Of a stretch of 64,000 bases of DNA, positions 51,901 through 64,000 are shown piece by piece. Under the pieces are notes generated by a model, which ran no database searches, had not been told where the DNA came from, and saw only the letters and a program-made list of their open reading frames with translations. Position numbers and translations under genes: made by a program. The DNA comes from Dipylidium caninum. Its lineage: Eukaryota > Platyhelminthes > Cestoda > Cyclophyllidea > Dipylidiidae. The stretch's first letter is position 1; every line of letters starts with the position of its first letter. The stretch is taken from positions 496,001 through 560,000 of the forward strand of contig QEYB01000895.1 in NCBI GenBank assembly GCA_017562135.1, in the 5' to 3' direction.

Positions 51901-54708
51901 CTCGACTGTCTCTCTCCACTGCGCTCTGTCCCTGACACTAACTCACTATCGCATTTACTCCTGTCACAGGCTCCATCTGGCAGGAGTTAGCGTGTGGACT
52001 GCCGCAACTACAACACACTAACTCAAGTAAATCACGCTCCCTTTATGCGGGGACGAAGTGTGCATGAGGCTGTGGAACTGTCGATTCGATGAGCAAAAAA
52101 AAGAGTCAGTCTGAACAGCGTCTCCGGTGCAAAGCCAGGCCGTACACAGGAGCCAGACGTGAGGTAACCCATCTTCTTTCAAGAAAAGATAAAAATCACG
52201 TAATGGGAAGAGAAATAAACCGCCAACGGACCACCGCACCGGTGCTGTGCTAACTCAATGCTACCAGTAACGTCTAAGTCCTGAAGCATGAGATAGGAAA
52301 ATCGAGAAAAACTACCATCCAACAATGGTTGAGTTGGAAGGACTTCTGACTTATTGCAAAATCCTTGGTTTGGACGAGCCTGGTGGCGTTTACACAAATG
52401 AGATTTACTCTGAGTTACTTTCAGTCCGCCTATTCACAGTATACAGACAATGAATTTACGAGAGGGGACCGGGCGTAGTGGGATGAAATTAAACAGAGTT
52501 AGCGCGTTAAACCCAAAACATGGCAGCAGCCGCGTACGGGGTTAGTGGTTTAGTCTGGCACTGGGTATAAACCGTTACGTGAAGTAGTTTGAACCACCGA
52601 CGTAGGAGCCCACCCTCGCAGCTCTACACGCGGCCAAAATCATCTCCCACGAGTTTGGCGTTGTGGATCTCCCCCTCAGCGTGTACGTAACCTTTCTCAC
52701 CTCACGCTCGAAAGAGCCTTATTCCATGAGGTATATCACACAGCACCGCAACGTAAGACCATTTGGAATACAACTGAAGTACGCTCAAACTACGATGCAA
52801 AACCGACGGTAGCGGGAAATTTGTGATCTCTCTAAAGCCCCTTCCCCCCGCTTTAAGCCATCTGACTACCCGTTCGGTTCAGTTACCACCGCATAAAACC
52901 AACATCCATGCCCTCCTTCGTCTTGGTATGTCAGTGGAAACTATCCGAGTGACCACCGACTGTTTGCGCCTGATTCAAAGAGCTGGCAATGGAGAGAAGA
53001 TTGGTGCGGGGAAAATGCCTCATTCCCTTTATTTCAGAGAAGAAATTTTTTCACCAATCACCTTTCAATTTGTTCAGACAACTAGTGCAGTAGTACCAAT
53101 TTTAGGAAAGCGGGTAGATAATGGGTACCCACTCTTCTCAAAACTCAATGTTGTCTGGCATTCAGGAAGTTTCAACCAGTTTCATTCAGCATATTAGAGG
53201 AGTAGAACAAATTGAAAAGACAAATTGGAGAAAAAATAAATTTTCTCCTTCCGGTGGACCCGCTAAGATCTAAAAACTATTGAGTTAGAAAACGACCAAT
53301 AAATTAACTTATTAAACCAGATTAACTACCCATGTAAAGGTTGGTAATTCATTGGGAGAAGTGCGAAAAAAACCCGCTGAACATCACTTTTCTCAGGCAC
53401 CCCCAGTTGGCCCATTGTTTGAGACAATTATGATAATTGGTCCAAGTAAAAAATTATAAAGATCCTTAAATCAAACTTCCATTAAAATTTTTGGCAAATA
53501 TGTTGACAGCAGGTCGGTTTGGATGCATATTTCAGGAAACATTCAATTGGAACAGAGCCTACAAACCCCACGGCGGTGATTAATTATCAAATTTTCTGTA
53601 AATGGACTGAAAAATATTGATCCAAAAAAATAGTGACCTCGGCAAAGTGCTTTAAGACACGTAACAGCCATCTGCAAGATAGAATCGTGGGTAAATAACT
53701 GAAATCTACAAAAAATTTCAAAGACTAAGGTTTAAGGCCGTGGTTACCATTTATAAAGGCGACAGAAGTAAAGGTAAATTCAATCTAGAGAAAGGTTCGT
53801 TCTAACGCAGAGATAAAATAATAATAATAAAGTAACAGATTCAAAAAATCTGACACACATTGCCAAAGATCAAATAGTATCAATACGTTAAATATGTGCG
53901 TATAGACATAGCTTAAAAAATTGTCAAAACTCAGAGGACCAAAGGCATTATAAAACAATTCGCATACCTAATTCGCCCTGCCGGAGATCTCCAAGTCGAA
54001 TACTTCCATCTGCAATAAACTCCGGGAAATGTATTCTCCGCGGTGCTATGCCAAGGATATCTGTTCTGCACATGGCCGCAACTATTTCGGGCGGTCGCAT
54101 CCAGACAACAGTACAGGGTGGACGACGACTGTAGTAAAGGCTACTTTCGTCGGCAGGAAAAGTTGGGTCACAAAATAGACGTCCTAACATTTTGTGTTCT
54201 GATCTAATCCGTTCAAATGCTTCCGAAGGGACCAGGAAATTACTCACACTTGGTATAGAATTTTTCATAGCGTGTGGAGAGTTAAAACCTTAAATTCAAT
54301 ATAAATTTGTAATATATTTTAGAGCATGGCAGGACCCTTAGTAATCAGCAATCATAACGAATAAAAGTCATCAGAGACCTTGATACAAACGGGTTGAAAT
54401 GGAGCACGAAATGTAAATATGGAGCAAAAGTGAATGAATCGTCATTAGAAGAAGGGAAGTAACAAGGAAATAAAAGCACTTCGTGGGCATCGTTTGGCAT
54501 TAAGAAACTCAAACCCTAACGCACCTGATTCAGTAATATTTCGCGAGTGACTTTCAGCTGAGCTTCTGACAGTTCCATCACCTTCAGACAATCTTGCGCT
54601 TTGTGAAATCCTTCCAAAATTAGAATTGTTGATAGTCCGTAAGGGGGGATCATTGCCAATTTTGTTAAGACTGCTAGAAGAAATCTTAAATGACCGATTA
54701 ATGTTCAT
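38455..54708 (-). CDS. Calpain with PEF domain and altered catalytic triad; last exon not placed
   Basis: Ten exons: 54708-54525, 54288-53968, 50209-49951, 47934-47741, 46403-46141, 44749-44353, 44060-43844, 40555-40354, 39252-39063 and 38571-38455. The N-terminal anchor is followed by PC1 (FPADESSLYY, WMRPPEI, RQGELGDCWVVAALASM with catalytic Cys; FWPALLEKAYAK; SGSYEAL), PC2 (VRLRNLWP, GGWSEGSSEW), CBSW (FFGRWVRGVTAGG, ANPQLVVSL, PGVYLLVPCTY) and a penta-EF-hand domain (LFYEAGGDSMNA, TDACRALIAMHNDRYTGKL, GLYLPHTILARIVHRFADA). In PC2 the usual GHAYS reads GQAFG, so the catalytic His is replaced by Gln. EF-hand loops lack several acidic ligands. Exon 7 carries a two-base frame break. The exon 4-5 join keeps frame only with a GC donor. 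Calpains are cytosolic Ca2+-dependent cysteine proteases; this one is probably weak or inactive. A donor follows exon 10, so a short final exon should lie to its left. Confidence 0.9.
41217..41313. repeat. G-rich tandem tract (possible G-quadruplex)
   Basis: The plus strand shows repeated GGGT/GGGC units, including several GGGGC repeats in a row, within the calpain intron between exons 7 and 8. Closely spaced G-runs of this kind can fold into G-quadruplexes. Confidence 0.8.
42916..42956. repeat. Poly-C/C-rich tract
   Basis: Runs of C interrupted by T and A on the plus strand lie in the same calpain intron as the G-rich tract. They are prone to assembly length errors. Confidence 0.8.
45888..45942. 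repeat. (CAG)n/(CTG)n triplet repeat
   Basis: About sixteen near-perfect CAG units on the plus strand lie in the calpain intron between exons 5 and 6. In the calpain transcript the repeat reads CUG. Long Cys, Leu or Gln frames across it come from the repeat and are not coding evidence. Confidence 0.9.
46948..46966. repeat. (GT)n microsatellite
   Basis: A short run of alternating GT lies in the calpain intron between exons 4 and 5. Confidence 0.7.
49302..49320. repeat. (CAA)n microsatellite
   Basis: Six CAA-type triplets lie in the calpain intron between exons 3 and 4. Confidence 0.75.
50210..53967. other. Large calpain intron 2
   Basis: This intron of about 3.8 kb splits the codon just before the catalytic-Cys motif (GELG / DCW). 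The reading phase agrees on both sides. It contains open frames on both strands without recognisable similarity, and no repeat or nested gene that I can support. Confidence 0.7.
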
Positions 54709-56148
54709 AGTCGTTAGAAGAGGGTAAATAACTAATTGCTAACGTCGCCAACTACGTCATGGTTATCACAAGCATAACTTTATCTCGGTCGCCTGTCCCG
54801 TGACCTACAAGATGCAATAACTTGTGGCAAATTAAAACAATGCTCAAAGTCTATAACACAACCCTGCTTATTTTATAAGATAAGTTATTAACAAAGCCCG
54901 CTTTTTCTTTACAAAAATAAGCGTTGTCATAAAACGCATTTAAAAATTGTCATAAATGCTTTACGTCAACTTTTACATTTAGTGCTCCAACCTTTTGAAC
55001 TTGGCAGACGTTTGAAATCAGTAAAAAGAGATTACGGGTACTTTAAGGATTTCGCAGCCTAAAATTGATCTTTTATAATGAAGGAGTTCACCCGGCAGAG
55101 CACACCACCCAAAATGTTTTACGCAATTGCCCTTTTCCTATCCTTTAACAACGTTCAACTAGGCCAAAGTGTAACCACTTTTCGCATAGATCACCCTCTG
55201 AGAGAAAATAGGCCTTTCGTTCTCCCAAATTGTACGACAGCAGACAACATTAAGGCAGTGTGCGCCACCAGACCCCAGAGGCACACAAGGCCCACAAATT
55301 TCTATACCTACATCCACCCCCCCTCCCACCCGAACTTTCCACATTATGGTTGCGCGTTGATATCTAATCACTGTCTCCCCACTGTGCTACGTTTAATAAA
55401 TGTGACTAATATCTTGAGTTTTTCTTACTAGGGATTAAAGATGGTGTTTAAGGCTTCTTAAATTCTGTAGGATTAAGAGCAAATAGCTTTTTATCATATT
55501 CCTTTGTCAAAAACATTAATAATCTAAAAGTAACTTGATGAAACGTGGTGAAAGGTAAAAGCATTTGCTTTGGGGATGTTACCAGAAATCATCGGAGCCG
55601 CTACGACCTTCACTAAAATGTAAATGGTTGGTTTGTGTACGAAATAGTAACATTGAAACAGACGCCATAGAGACATAATTAACCTTTTTGCTTCATTGGA
55701 ATGTGTTATTGATAAACCATCATTTTCATTTTTAGCATCGCTTGAGTCAAAATCGTCCTAGAAAAATATTAGAATGCATAAAAATTGGTAACTTTAGGAT
55801 CAGATGTATGGTGACAAAAGCCAAAATACGGTGCAATTTCCAACCTTATATGAAAATAGAAAACAAGTTTGTTATATCCATGTGCCCACTGCATGTAAAA
55901 AAAGTTTTCGCGATACAAACAAACTGTTAACAAGACCTCTAGATAGGACCTAGTTACCTGAGTTATCCACATTCATGGACAGCATTACCTAACTTCACCA
56001 ATAGCGACTAGGAAAATGGGGAGCCCCTGGGGCAACATCCTGCCTATAACGTACCTGATTAGCCGACAGAAATGCCTTGAACGAGGATTTTATGCTGCTT
56101 TGTTTCTCCACAGAATTTCTTTCCTCTATGACAAAACTTGGTTTCTCT
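54709..56148. other. Intergenic region between calpain and OFD1
   Basis: Both flanking genes are on the minus strand, so this holds the OFD1 3' UTR and the calpain promoter. The plus strand has one open frame (55078-55431) with a hydrophobic stretch near its start. It has no family match, no splice support and a compositionally odd Pro- and His-rich middle, so I do not call it a gene. Confidence 0.5.
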
Positions 56149-59100
56149 TCACCAAGACGTCTTTCGGTTTTCCAACCTCATTGAATTCACTCCAGCTTCC
56201 GAGAGTAAGCCATAGGAACTCTTCCCTGACTCTTCATCAAGTGCTTTGGACATTTTCCCACTCCTGTGGCTCCCCGACTCGTCACCGGCTTCCTCGACCA
56301 CGTCCTGTTCATCTACCGATAAGAGCAAACGAACAGATGCAAAATGCGATTTGATTCATGATAGACAAGCATTTGGTTTAAAGAAAAATTTTAGTCACTA
56401 ATGGAATTTGCATCCGTGACTGCCCTCACTATTATGATCTGTTGAGCATGTTTACTTGATCATGTGTTGTGTACACAACATTTTTCATCATCGTCACCAC
56501 TGCCACCAAAGCAATTTTGATTTCGAAAAGTGTAATTCAAATTGACCCTTACCATGCATTTGAAGCATCGATTGACATGGAGATTCCCCATCGAGAGGAT
56601 CATTTTCAGCGCGTTCATCTACGGAAATCGCAGCCTGAACTGCGCTAGTGTGACAATCACGTTGTGAAGATGTCTGCAGGGGAGAAACATCTCCCTGGGG
56701 AGCATCCGGTTGCAACTCGTGCGCTGCACCGAAGAAGGCCTGAGCGCTAGTCCTAGGGATAACGAATGGTCGGGTTCTTTCCTGGTTCAGTGATACTTCG
56801 CTCGGCTTGCTGTTGCCTTGGGGAGCAGGGTGATGATCATTGGCGCTAGAAACGTTCCATCGAGAAAAGGAATCATTCTCCGAAAACTTCATCTTGTTAC
56901 AAGACGCTATGATTTTTAAGTGTTTAGTGGATGTTGAAATATTGCAAGAACATGAGGAATGTTGAATAATTTCTGAATGAAACAGTTGAATTGGGTGTAG
57001 TTAACTAGTAGGCTATCTGGCATTTCAACGTTAAACCGCTTGTCATTTAATCGGCAAAAGGAAGAATTCAGACTCGATTTTACAGTCCAGGATGGCGTCG
57101 CTTGCAAATCCCTTCAAGTGACAATGCGCATCAGCTCACACTTGGCGCCATTTTCCACATGCTTCAAGAAGGGCAAGTGGGAATTTCAGTAGAAATCACT
57201 CACGTGGTTTGCTGATGGTCAAAATTGAGTGTTCTATTCAGGCTTGTCAGCTCGAGGGTCTTGTCGAAAACTCCATCGCGTGTCGACTCGATCACCGCAT
57301 TCATGGTCCTCTACAAATGGGAAACGGAAAGTGTCCTGTCGGAGAACAACATTATCTAATCGCCTGCGGTGAACGTAAAACGTCTGGAAGTGTCTTGTCT
57401 TTCCTCAAAATCAACGAAAGAAGAAGAATTTCGACATAAATTGAATCCTTTCAAAGACGTAACTGTAGCATGCGAATGTGGGCAAATTATGCAGACTTAA
57501 AGCGTTTCATTAATTCTTGTATTCCCAGTTACTTCGTTCTGCGCCTCGTAAAGTATACTCAATGGAAATGGCCATTAGATGTAAGCCTAGAGGCTCAGTA
57601 ACTCAGAAACAGTTCACACCCCACTGCCATGCCGCCGTCAGGGGACTTGAATACCGACCGATCATGTGACACACAGAGATAAAAAGTTACAGGTACCAAG
57701 TGAAGAGTTCATAAAATTCTTCGCCAAAAAATGCTCCTTCTATCTCAGCACTTTGACTGTAGAGTCTATGCCACTCAATTTGTAAAAAGAAGCAGCTATG
57801 TGTGGTATATGGCTCAGTAACTAAGGTCGATTAGTTGACCCAGAGCCTCAAAAGCGGGGATCGCAGTATCTTCACCGCAAGACTCGTGCCTCTATATCCC
57901 GAAAGTAGTATTCACGGTTGTCAGCCAGATTTTCAAAGAGAACATTACATCCATACTCACCGCAAAAGGCGCTGGCCAGGCAGAGGGAAATTGGTTTAAA
58001 GCTGATACCGCATTGACAGTTTTGAAGTTAGTTAAAAATGATGTTGAAAAGTTGTTGCCGACCAATGTGGGACAGTCTCTTAGAGGGCCGCCTGTGGCTC
58101 TCTCAGTCTCCTTAGCCGTCGGAGACGGAGCAAGGATCTCCTCCCTCCAACGGCCTAGGGCCTCATCCAACTGGATAGACTCCTGCTCCAGCGCCTTGAG
58201 CCTCTCCCTCGCCGTCTCTATGGTGGAGTTTATCACGGGACTTCGAGACCCAATGCAAAAATCCCCTTTGACACCTTGGAGTAAAGACCGATGAAACAAT
58301 CATAAAGTAGAAAATAATCAATCCTTTTATCAGTAATAACATCCATAATTGCTTCTTTCAACAGCGCGATTATTATACGACAGTTTACTGGTTGCCCTCC
58401 GCATCCGATCTACCAACTTCTAGATTCCATGTACGTAAGTTTCAACCCATAGCGATCGCCAAGCTGATCTCCACGTTAGTAGAGAACATTCCTTAATTAA
58501 AGCGCCAACTATCGTGGCCCACCAAACTTAATCCAAGACGGTGACACGAAAATATTAACAAGGGGAATATTTCGTGCACTGCACTGCATGAATTGTTCCT
58601 CTCCCACTAAACAGAGGGACATATGACTAGGAGAGGATGGTTTGACTTTTTTGAGCCAAATTACAGTCATTGCTAACCCTCAACGGTACAAACGCGACGA
58701 TAACGTCTAGCGATATTCAAAGAGCATAGTAAGATCGAATTACTTTCACAAGTACTAAAATTATCCAACATTGCAGCAGAAGGGACCACTTTTAACCAAC
58801 GAAGTAAATACCCAAAATTGAAGCATGTGTTGGGGAAAGTCTCTCGTATTTAAGCAGAAGTAGCCAAACTCCCGTCACACTACGCCAAAGCGTGGTAATA
58901 CTTTCGAGTCAGAGCGTGAGTTTTATGCTAAATTAGTAGGCAAGAAGGAGAAGCGTCCCCTTACCACCCTCGGAAGCCGGTGGAGCGCCGCTATAAGTTT
59001 GTGGTTCAGGCAGGCGGGTGCGCCGCTGATCTATTAGGCGTTCACGGAGCCGACTCACTTCGTCATCTTGCAAACATAGGCGCTCCTCTAGATGTCTCTT

Positions 59101-62100
59101 CTCTGCGCTCTGAATGAAAAAAAAAACCTATTTTCGATCTTAAATTCTCTCCAGTGCAGATAGTTCAACACAGAAAACGTAAAGTGCCCTCGCTTAGAAT
59201 ATCAGCGATTTCTAAACTCCATGGAGGCATAAGGAAGCGCGTATAGTTAAAAGATCGGCAACTATGCCGAATGGTCAAGACTTTTCTATTAGAGTTAGTA
59301 GTAAGGAGGCATTTTAAAAATACAAAACTGTGGTTAGGCCAATTGTAGTGTGATTAATCTACTCATATCTTTCGTTTCTACCCAGTGGCGTCCAGTTAGC
59401 AGCAGTTCTCACATTATTACACTGCAGTAGCTTGGATAAGAATTACCAATTCCTCCAACTTCCTGTTCAATTTAATTCTTTCGTGATTGTTATACGTTCG
59501 TTCTTGTTCCAGAGCTGTTCGCAGGCGTTCGTTTTCTTGTCGTGTCGCTGCGAGAAGGCTCCTCTCAGAGGATGCAGTCACCATGTCTTCATAAAGAACA
59601 ACAACATGAAATTAAATTTGTAATTTTTAAAGTGACTCCAACTTCCATATGATTTTATTTAAAAATACATTCGAAGACGAATGTTTGACCCCTCGATATT
59701 CTTCCTGTATTTGGGTTCCGAAATAACCGTTGCAATTGTCATATAATACCCATCGGGCACGAAAATTTGCTGAGGTGCATATCGCCTCATATAAACTTTT
59801 TTGATCAATGACTCAGTAATGATAGTAGAATACCAGAGCGAAGCTACGGTTAGCATCCTTTTCATAAGAGACACTGGTACCCGGCCGAATCTACTGCCAA
59901 AAGGCAACTATCTGGTTACCCCTAGCGGTTTGTCTTCATAAAATAAAACACCCTTCAAAACCGGTAAATTAATGAAGATTAAGTTGCATTTTGAGGCTTT
60001 CGCCCGATGATCAAGTGTGTCTTTTATTTAAGCTATTACCAAACCTTGTCTTAGCTGCTCCATTTCTTGGAAGGTCTGTTCGAGGCGCCTGCCAAGGGAG
60101 TAAGATGTGTACTTAAAATTACGGTCAAAAAAAATTCGATGTGCGGAAGAATAAAGTTTAACAAGAACTTACTCCTTCAGGACACTTGTTTCGGCTACTG
60201 AGGCTTTCAGCTTCAACATGACTGTTTTGTAATCGGTTATCTAAATGCAACTATACATTGAGAAATTTCGTATAGGTTCTGTTGATTTCGATGAGTCTTA
60301 ACTTACCTCCATTTGTGAGAAGAGATTAGATTTTTCTAAAACCTCATCTTGAAGAGTTAGTACATGCTTTCTTTGAGTCTCCAATGCATTTTTCTCAACT
60401 ACAAAGATGGATTTAATGCAAGTTGCTGAGTAAAACTTAACGTTCAATACGCTTAATGGGGCACATGTGTCGTACTTGTTAATCGAAGCTCATTGGTTTC
60501 AATTTCTTTTTTTCGCCGTAGAAGTTCAATTTCATCAGATTTACGAAGTCTTAGTGAAACAGACAAAGGTAACACGTTGGCAGAAAGTATTAGGGTATTG
60601 GAGTCGCAGAAAAAATACCATCAACTAATAATAAAATCATCTCCCATGCACAGAAGGGGAAGACTATCTAAAGGTTGGGATTTTATAATTAATTACTAAA
60701 CTACCAAATCCTAAATAATCGCGGTTAGTAAAAAATAAAAACTACTTACTCGAATATAATTCAAAACAGCTAATCATAGTAAAAGATTTTCTCCGCAGCA
60801 GAATAGTAGCTACACCAACCTTTCGACCTCTTGCCTTACAATTTCGTCAAGATCGTCCTTCCTTTTTGATAATTCCTCTTCTGTAACTTTCAATTGGGCT
60901 TTACGTCTGTAAAAGTCTTCCTGTAGTTCCTTTCTTCGTCTAAACGGATTCGACTTGGAAATATACTAAATAAATACTGAAAGCAAGGCTAATCATGTAA
61001 CACAATCAAACCTCTTAATAAACATGGACAGTTAAACTAACTATAAAACGCTGTGCACCGAAAATGTCAATTCAAAGCTCCCCAAAAATTAATGCTCAGA
61101 ACTGAGAATACATAATGACCAAAGTTCCCAGGCGGCAACATTTTCTAGGAATGTATCAAGAAAAAAGCTTATTTTATATTGAGGAATCATACTTCAATAA
61201 ATATAGACCTTTCAAACTCTGCTGCCGACTGGAGAGCCTGTTCCGCCCGTGCTCGAGCGGCTTCAATTTCTAAAGTTAAAACCTGTCTCTGGGAAGAGAT
61301 TGTCCGTTCATTGCTTTCTCTCGATTGCATCAACACATTGTTAAGACGGTTTTCGCGTTCATCAAGTTCAGCCTTTCGCGTGGCGTAGGTATCCTCTAGC
61401 TTAAGAACAAGTTTTGGAAAGACGTTTTAGGCCAATAAACAAATTAGTTTAACTAACATACCATTTTCTGCTTTTTGAGAAGTTCGACATTGACAGAAGA
61501 CTCGATCTCCCTCCTAATTTCATTCAGAGTGTTATGCTTAAAATTTTCCAACTAAAAGTAAGAACACAATGCTTCAAATGGTTAACGTAAAATACCTCGT
61601 ACTTTTAATAAAGTAAAGGAATAGCCGTTCTGCTTTTTGCGATATGTACCAGAGCACTTTAGTCTTATGATCGACAGCAAAAAGTAAAAGGATACGAGGG
61701 ATATAGAAGGGAGGCTGGTTAGTTAATATCCAAAAGGAAATGCATTCTTTCGTGAAAATAAATGGAGGAGGACCTTCTGGCAATACTCAGCATGCAAGTC
61801 TTTTTCGATTTCGACGCGTAAACGAAGAATTTGTTCATCAAATCTCCGTCCTATTTGTTTGATATCCATTGCCCTTTGATAATCATACTTGTCATCGATT
61901 CTGTTCAAATGGACTTCTAGGTGATATAATGAAAGCAAACGTAAATGGTGGACATCACTTTGTGGGATGAAAAAGAGCACAAGAAGTTTGGTGGGGCAGT
62001 CACCGGATGGAAAAAAATTCACTTACATAAAAAGCGAACGATCTTACCGTAATCGGTCAATCCATACATCAATTCGCTTTGGACACACTTATCTTCCATA

Positions 62101-62618
62101 CGCACGGTGGCAGTTGACATAAGATATCCAACAAGATTACACAAAACACTCTTATTCGGATCCAACTGATTTGTAAACTAAGGCGGTAAAGGATTGTCAC
62201 TCACCTTTGTTTGATTCCCAACAGAGAGTTTATTTAACCCCAGAACATTAATCAGCTCATTTCGCGAAAAGCTCTTTAAAGAATGATCGCAACAGATACT
62301 TACATCTTCATTTTGTAGACCAGCTTCGGGCACAAGGACGCTTAATGTAAAAGTAAAACCTTTTTCGCGAAGGTATTCTAGACACAAACTATAGGCAGCT
62401 TTTGCGTAAGTGAGGGAAGAACCCGAAAGTTTGTCTTGTTCATGTGACGGATGTTGAAATGCAGTTCAGATATAAGTCTTTGCCTCAGGTTGGTCTTCAA
62501 ATGCATGAATTCATTAAGTATGTACCTGGAATTCTTGAAAAATTCCATTGGATTTTAGAACATGCAGCAATTTTCGGCGTAATTTTTCTGGTGGCACGAC
62601 ATCTGATATCTCGCCCAT
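56149..62618 (-). CDS. OFD1: OFD1-like centriole/basal-body protein (LisH plus coiled coil)
   Basis: OFD1 caps centriole length and supports ciliogenesis at distal appendages and satellites. The ATG at 62618 opens exon 1 (62618-62526; PEKLRRKLLHVLKSNGIFQE). It is followed by exons 62494-62304 (LisH: LREKGFTFTLSVLVPEAGL), 62273-62205, 62177-62048, 61916-61774 (RIDDKYDYQRAMDIKQ, DLHAEYCQK), 61551-61462, 61399-61209 and 60939-60820. Further coiled-coil exons lie near 60551-60480, 60399-60308, 60241-60173, 60092-60043, 59593-59440, 59108-58966 and 58277-57961, the last with STIETARERLKALEQES. Tentative ones are near 57320-57215 and 57100. The final two are 56892-56553 and 56312-56149. Order and spacing match human OFD1, including the NLRQRLISEL segment and a C-terminus ending Ser-Trp. 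Several introns are only 27-31 nt. Exon 2 needs a one-base shift near 62457 to link the N-terminal segment to LisH. Confidence 0.9.
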
Positions 62619-62895
62619 TAGTAAAGACGATGATATCGAAAAGTGCGCACATTTTTGCGACGTTCGATTGGTTAGTTTTGTTTATATGGTTTAGTTAAAG
62701 AGCACCTTTAAATGAATCGTATTAACTTACGCAATGTTAAAGAGCGGACACGCGAACTATTTGGACTATCCTGCGTTGGGGGCCGCTCGCTATAGCGTTC
62801 CACGATGCCTGACAGCAAGGTTTTGCCCCCCATTGACTGCTCAAACGACCTCCAAGCCCTCATCCAATAGCACACCTTACGCGTTTTCTGCTTGA
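62619..62895. promoter_or_regulatory. Short divergent promoter region OFD1/QPCT
   Basis: Only 277 bp separates the start codon of OFD1 (minus, 62618) from that of glutaminyl cyclase (plus, 62896). Both 5' untranslated regions and core promoters must fit here, unless one gene has an upstream non-coding exon. No TATA box stands out. Confidence 0.6.

Positions 62896-64000
<1,105 letters not shown>

Noticed and set aside
55078..55431. Plus-strand open frame of 117 codons with a hydrophobic N-terminal stretch
   Set aside because: No family match, no splice support and a Pro/His-rich middle. It lies in the gap between calpain and OFD1 and is more likely a chance frame.

Overview
The window reads as animal nuclear DNA from a flatworm, most likely a parasitic one and possibly a tapeworm. 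All genes are split by spliceosomal introns with GT..AG borders, and all recognisable products are animal proteins: a MiT/TFE transcription factor, MOCS3, SEC22B, KNTC1 (Rod), a calpain, OFD1 and glutaminyl cyclase. Several introns are extremely short (27-39 nt) and one is 73 nt. That size pattern is known from tapeworm and fluke genomes; the species assignment is inference. I saw no bacterial genes, CRISPR arrays, transposon ORFs, rRNA or tRNA.

Layout, left to right. 0-3.9 kb: mostly non-coding with microsatellites, plus one plus-strand exon (432-574) of an unidentified gene cut by the window edge. 3.9-12.9 kb, minus strand: a MiT/TFE-family bHLH-zipper factor in five exons with large introns; its 3' end is not resolved. 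12.9-16.0 kb: AT-rich non-coding DNA. 16.07-18.96 kb, plus strand: MOCS3/UBA4. 19.35-20.55 kb, minus strand: SEC22B, complete in four exons and tail-to-tail with MOCS3. About 21.7-37.1 kb, plus strand: KNTC1, spread over some thirty exons and head-to-head with SEC22B. 38.4-54.7 kb, minus strand: a calpain with an altered active site, tail-to-tail with KNTC1, whose large introns are rich in G+C and simple repeats. 56.15-62.62 kb, minus strand: OFD1. 62.90 kb to the end, plus strand: glutaminyl-peptide cyclotransferase, head-to-head with OFD1 and running off the window.

Exon joins for MiT/TFE, SEC22B, calpain, QPCT and the 5' half of OFD1 were checked by splice sites and reading phase, and the phases agree from exon to exon except where stated. 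Two small reading-frame breaks (calpain exon 7 and OFD1 exon 2) lie in short repeat tracts and may be assembly errors. The genes do not form a pathway. The neighbourhood is a set of ordinary housekeeping and regulatory genes arranged as convergent and divergent pairs. The most unusual biology is the calpain: it keeps the catalytic Cys and Asn positions but has Gln in place of the catalytic His, and its EF-hands look degenerate. I found no multi-gene system that I would call undescribed.
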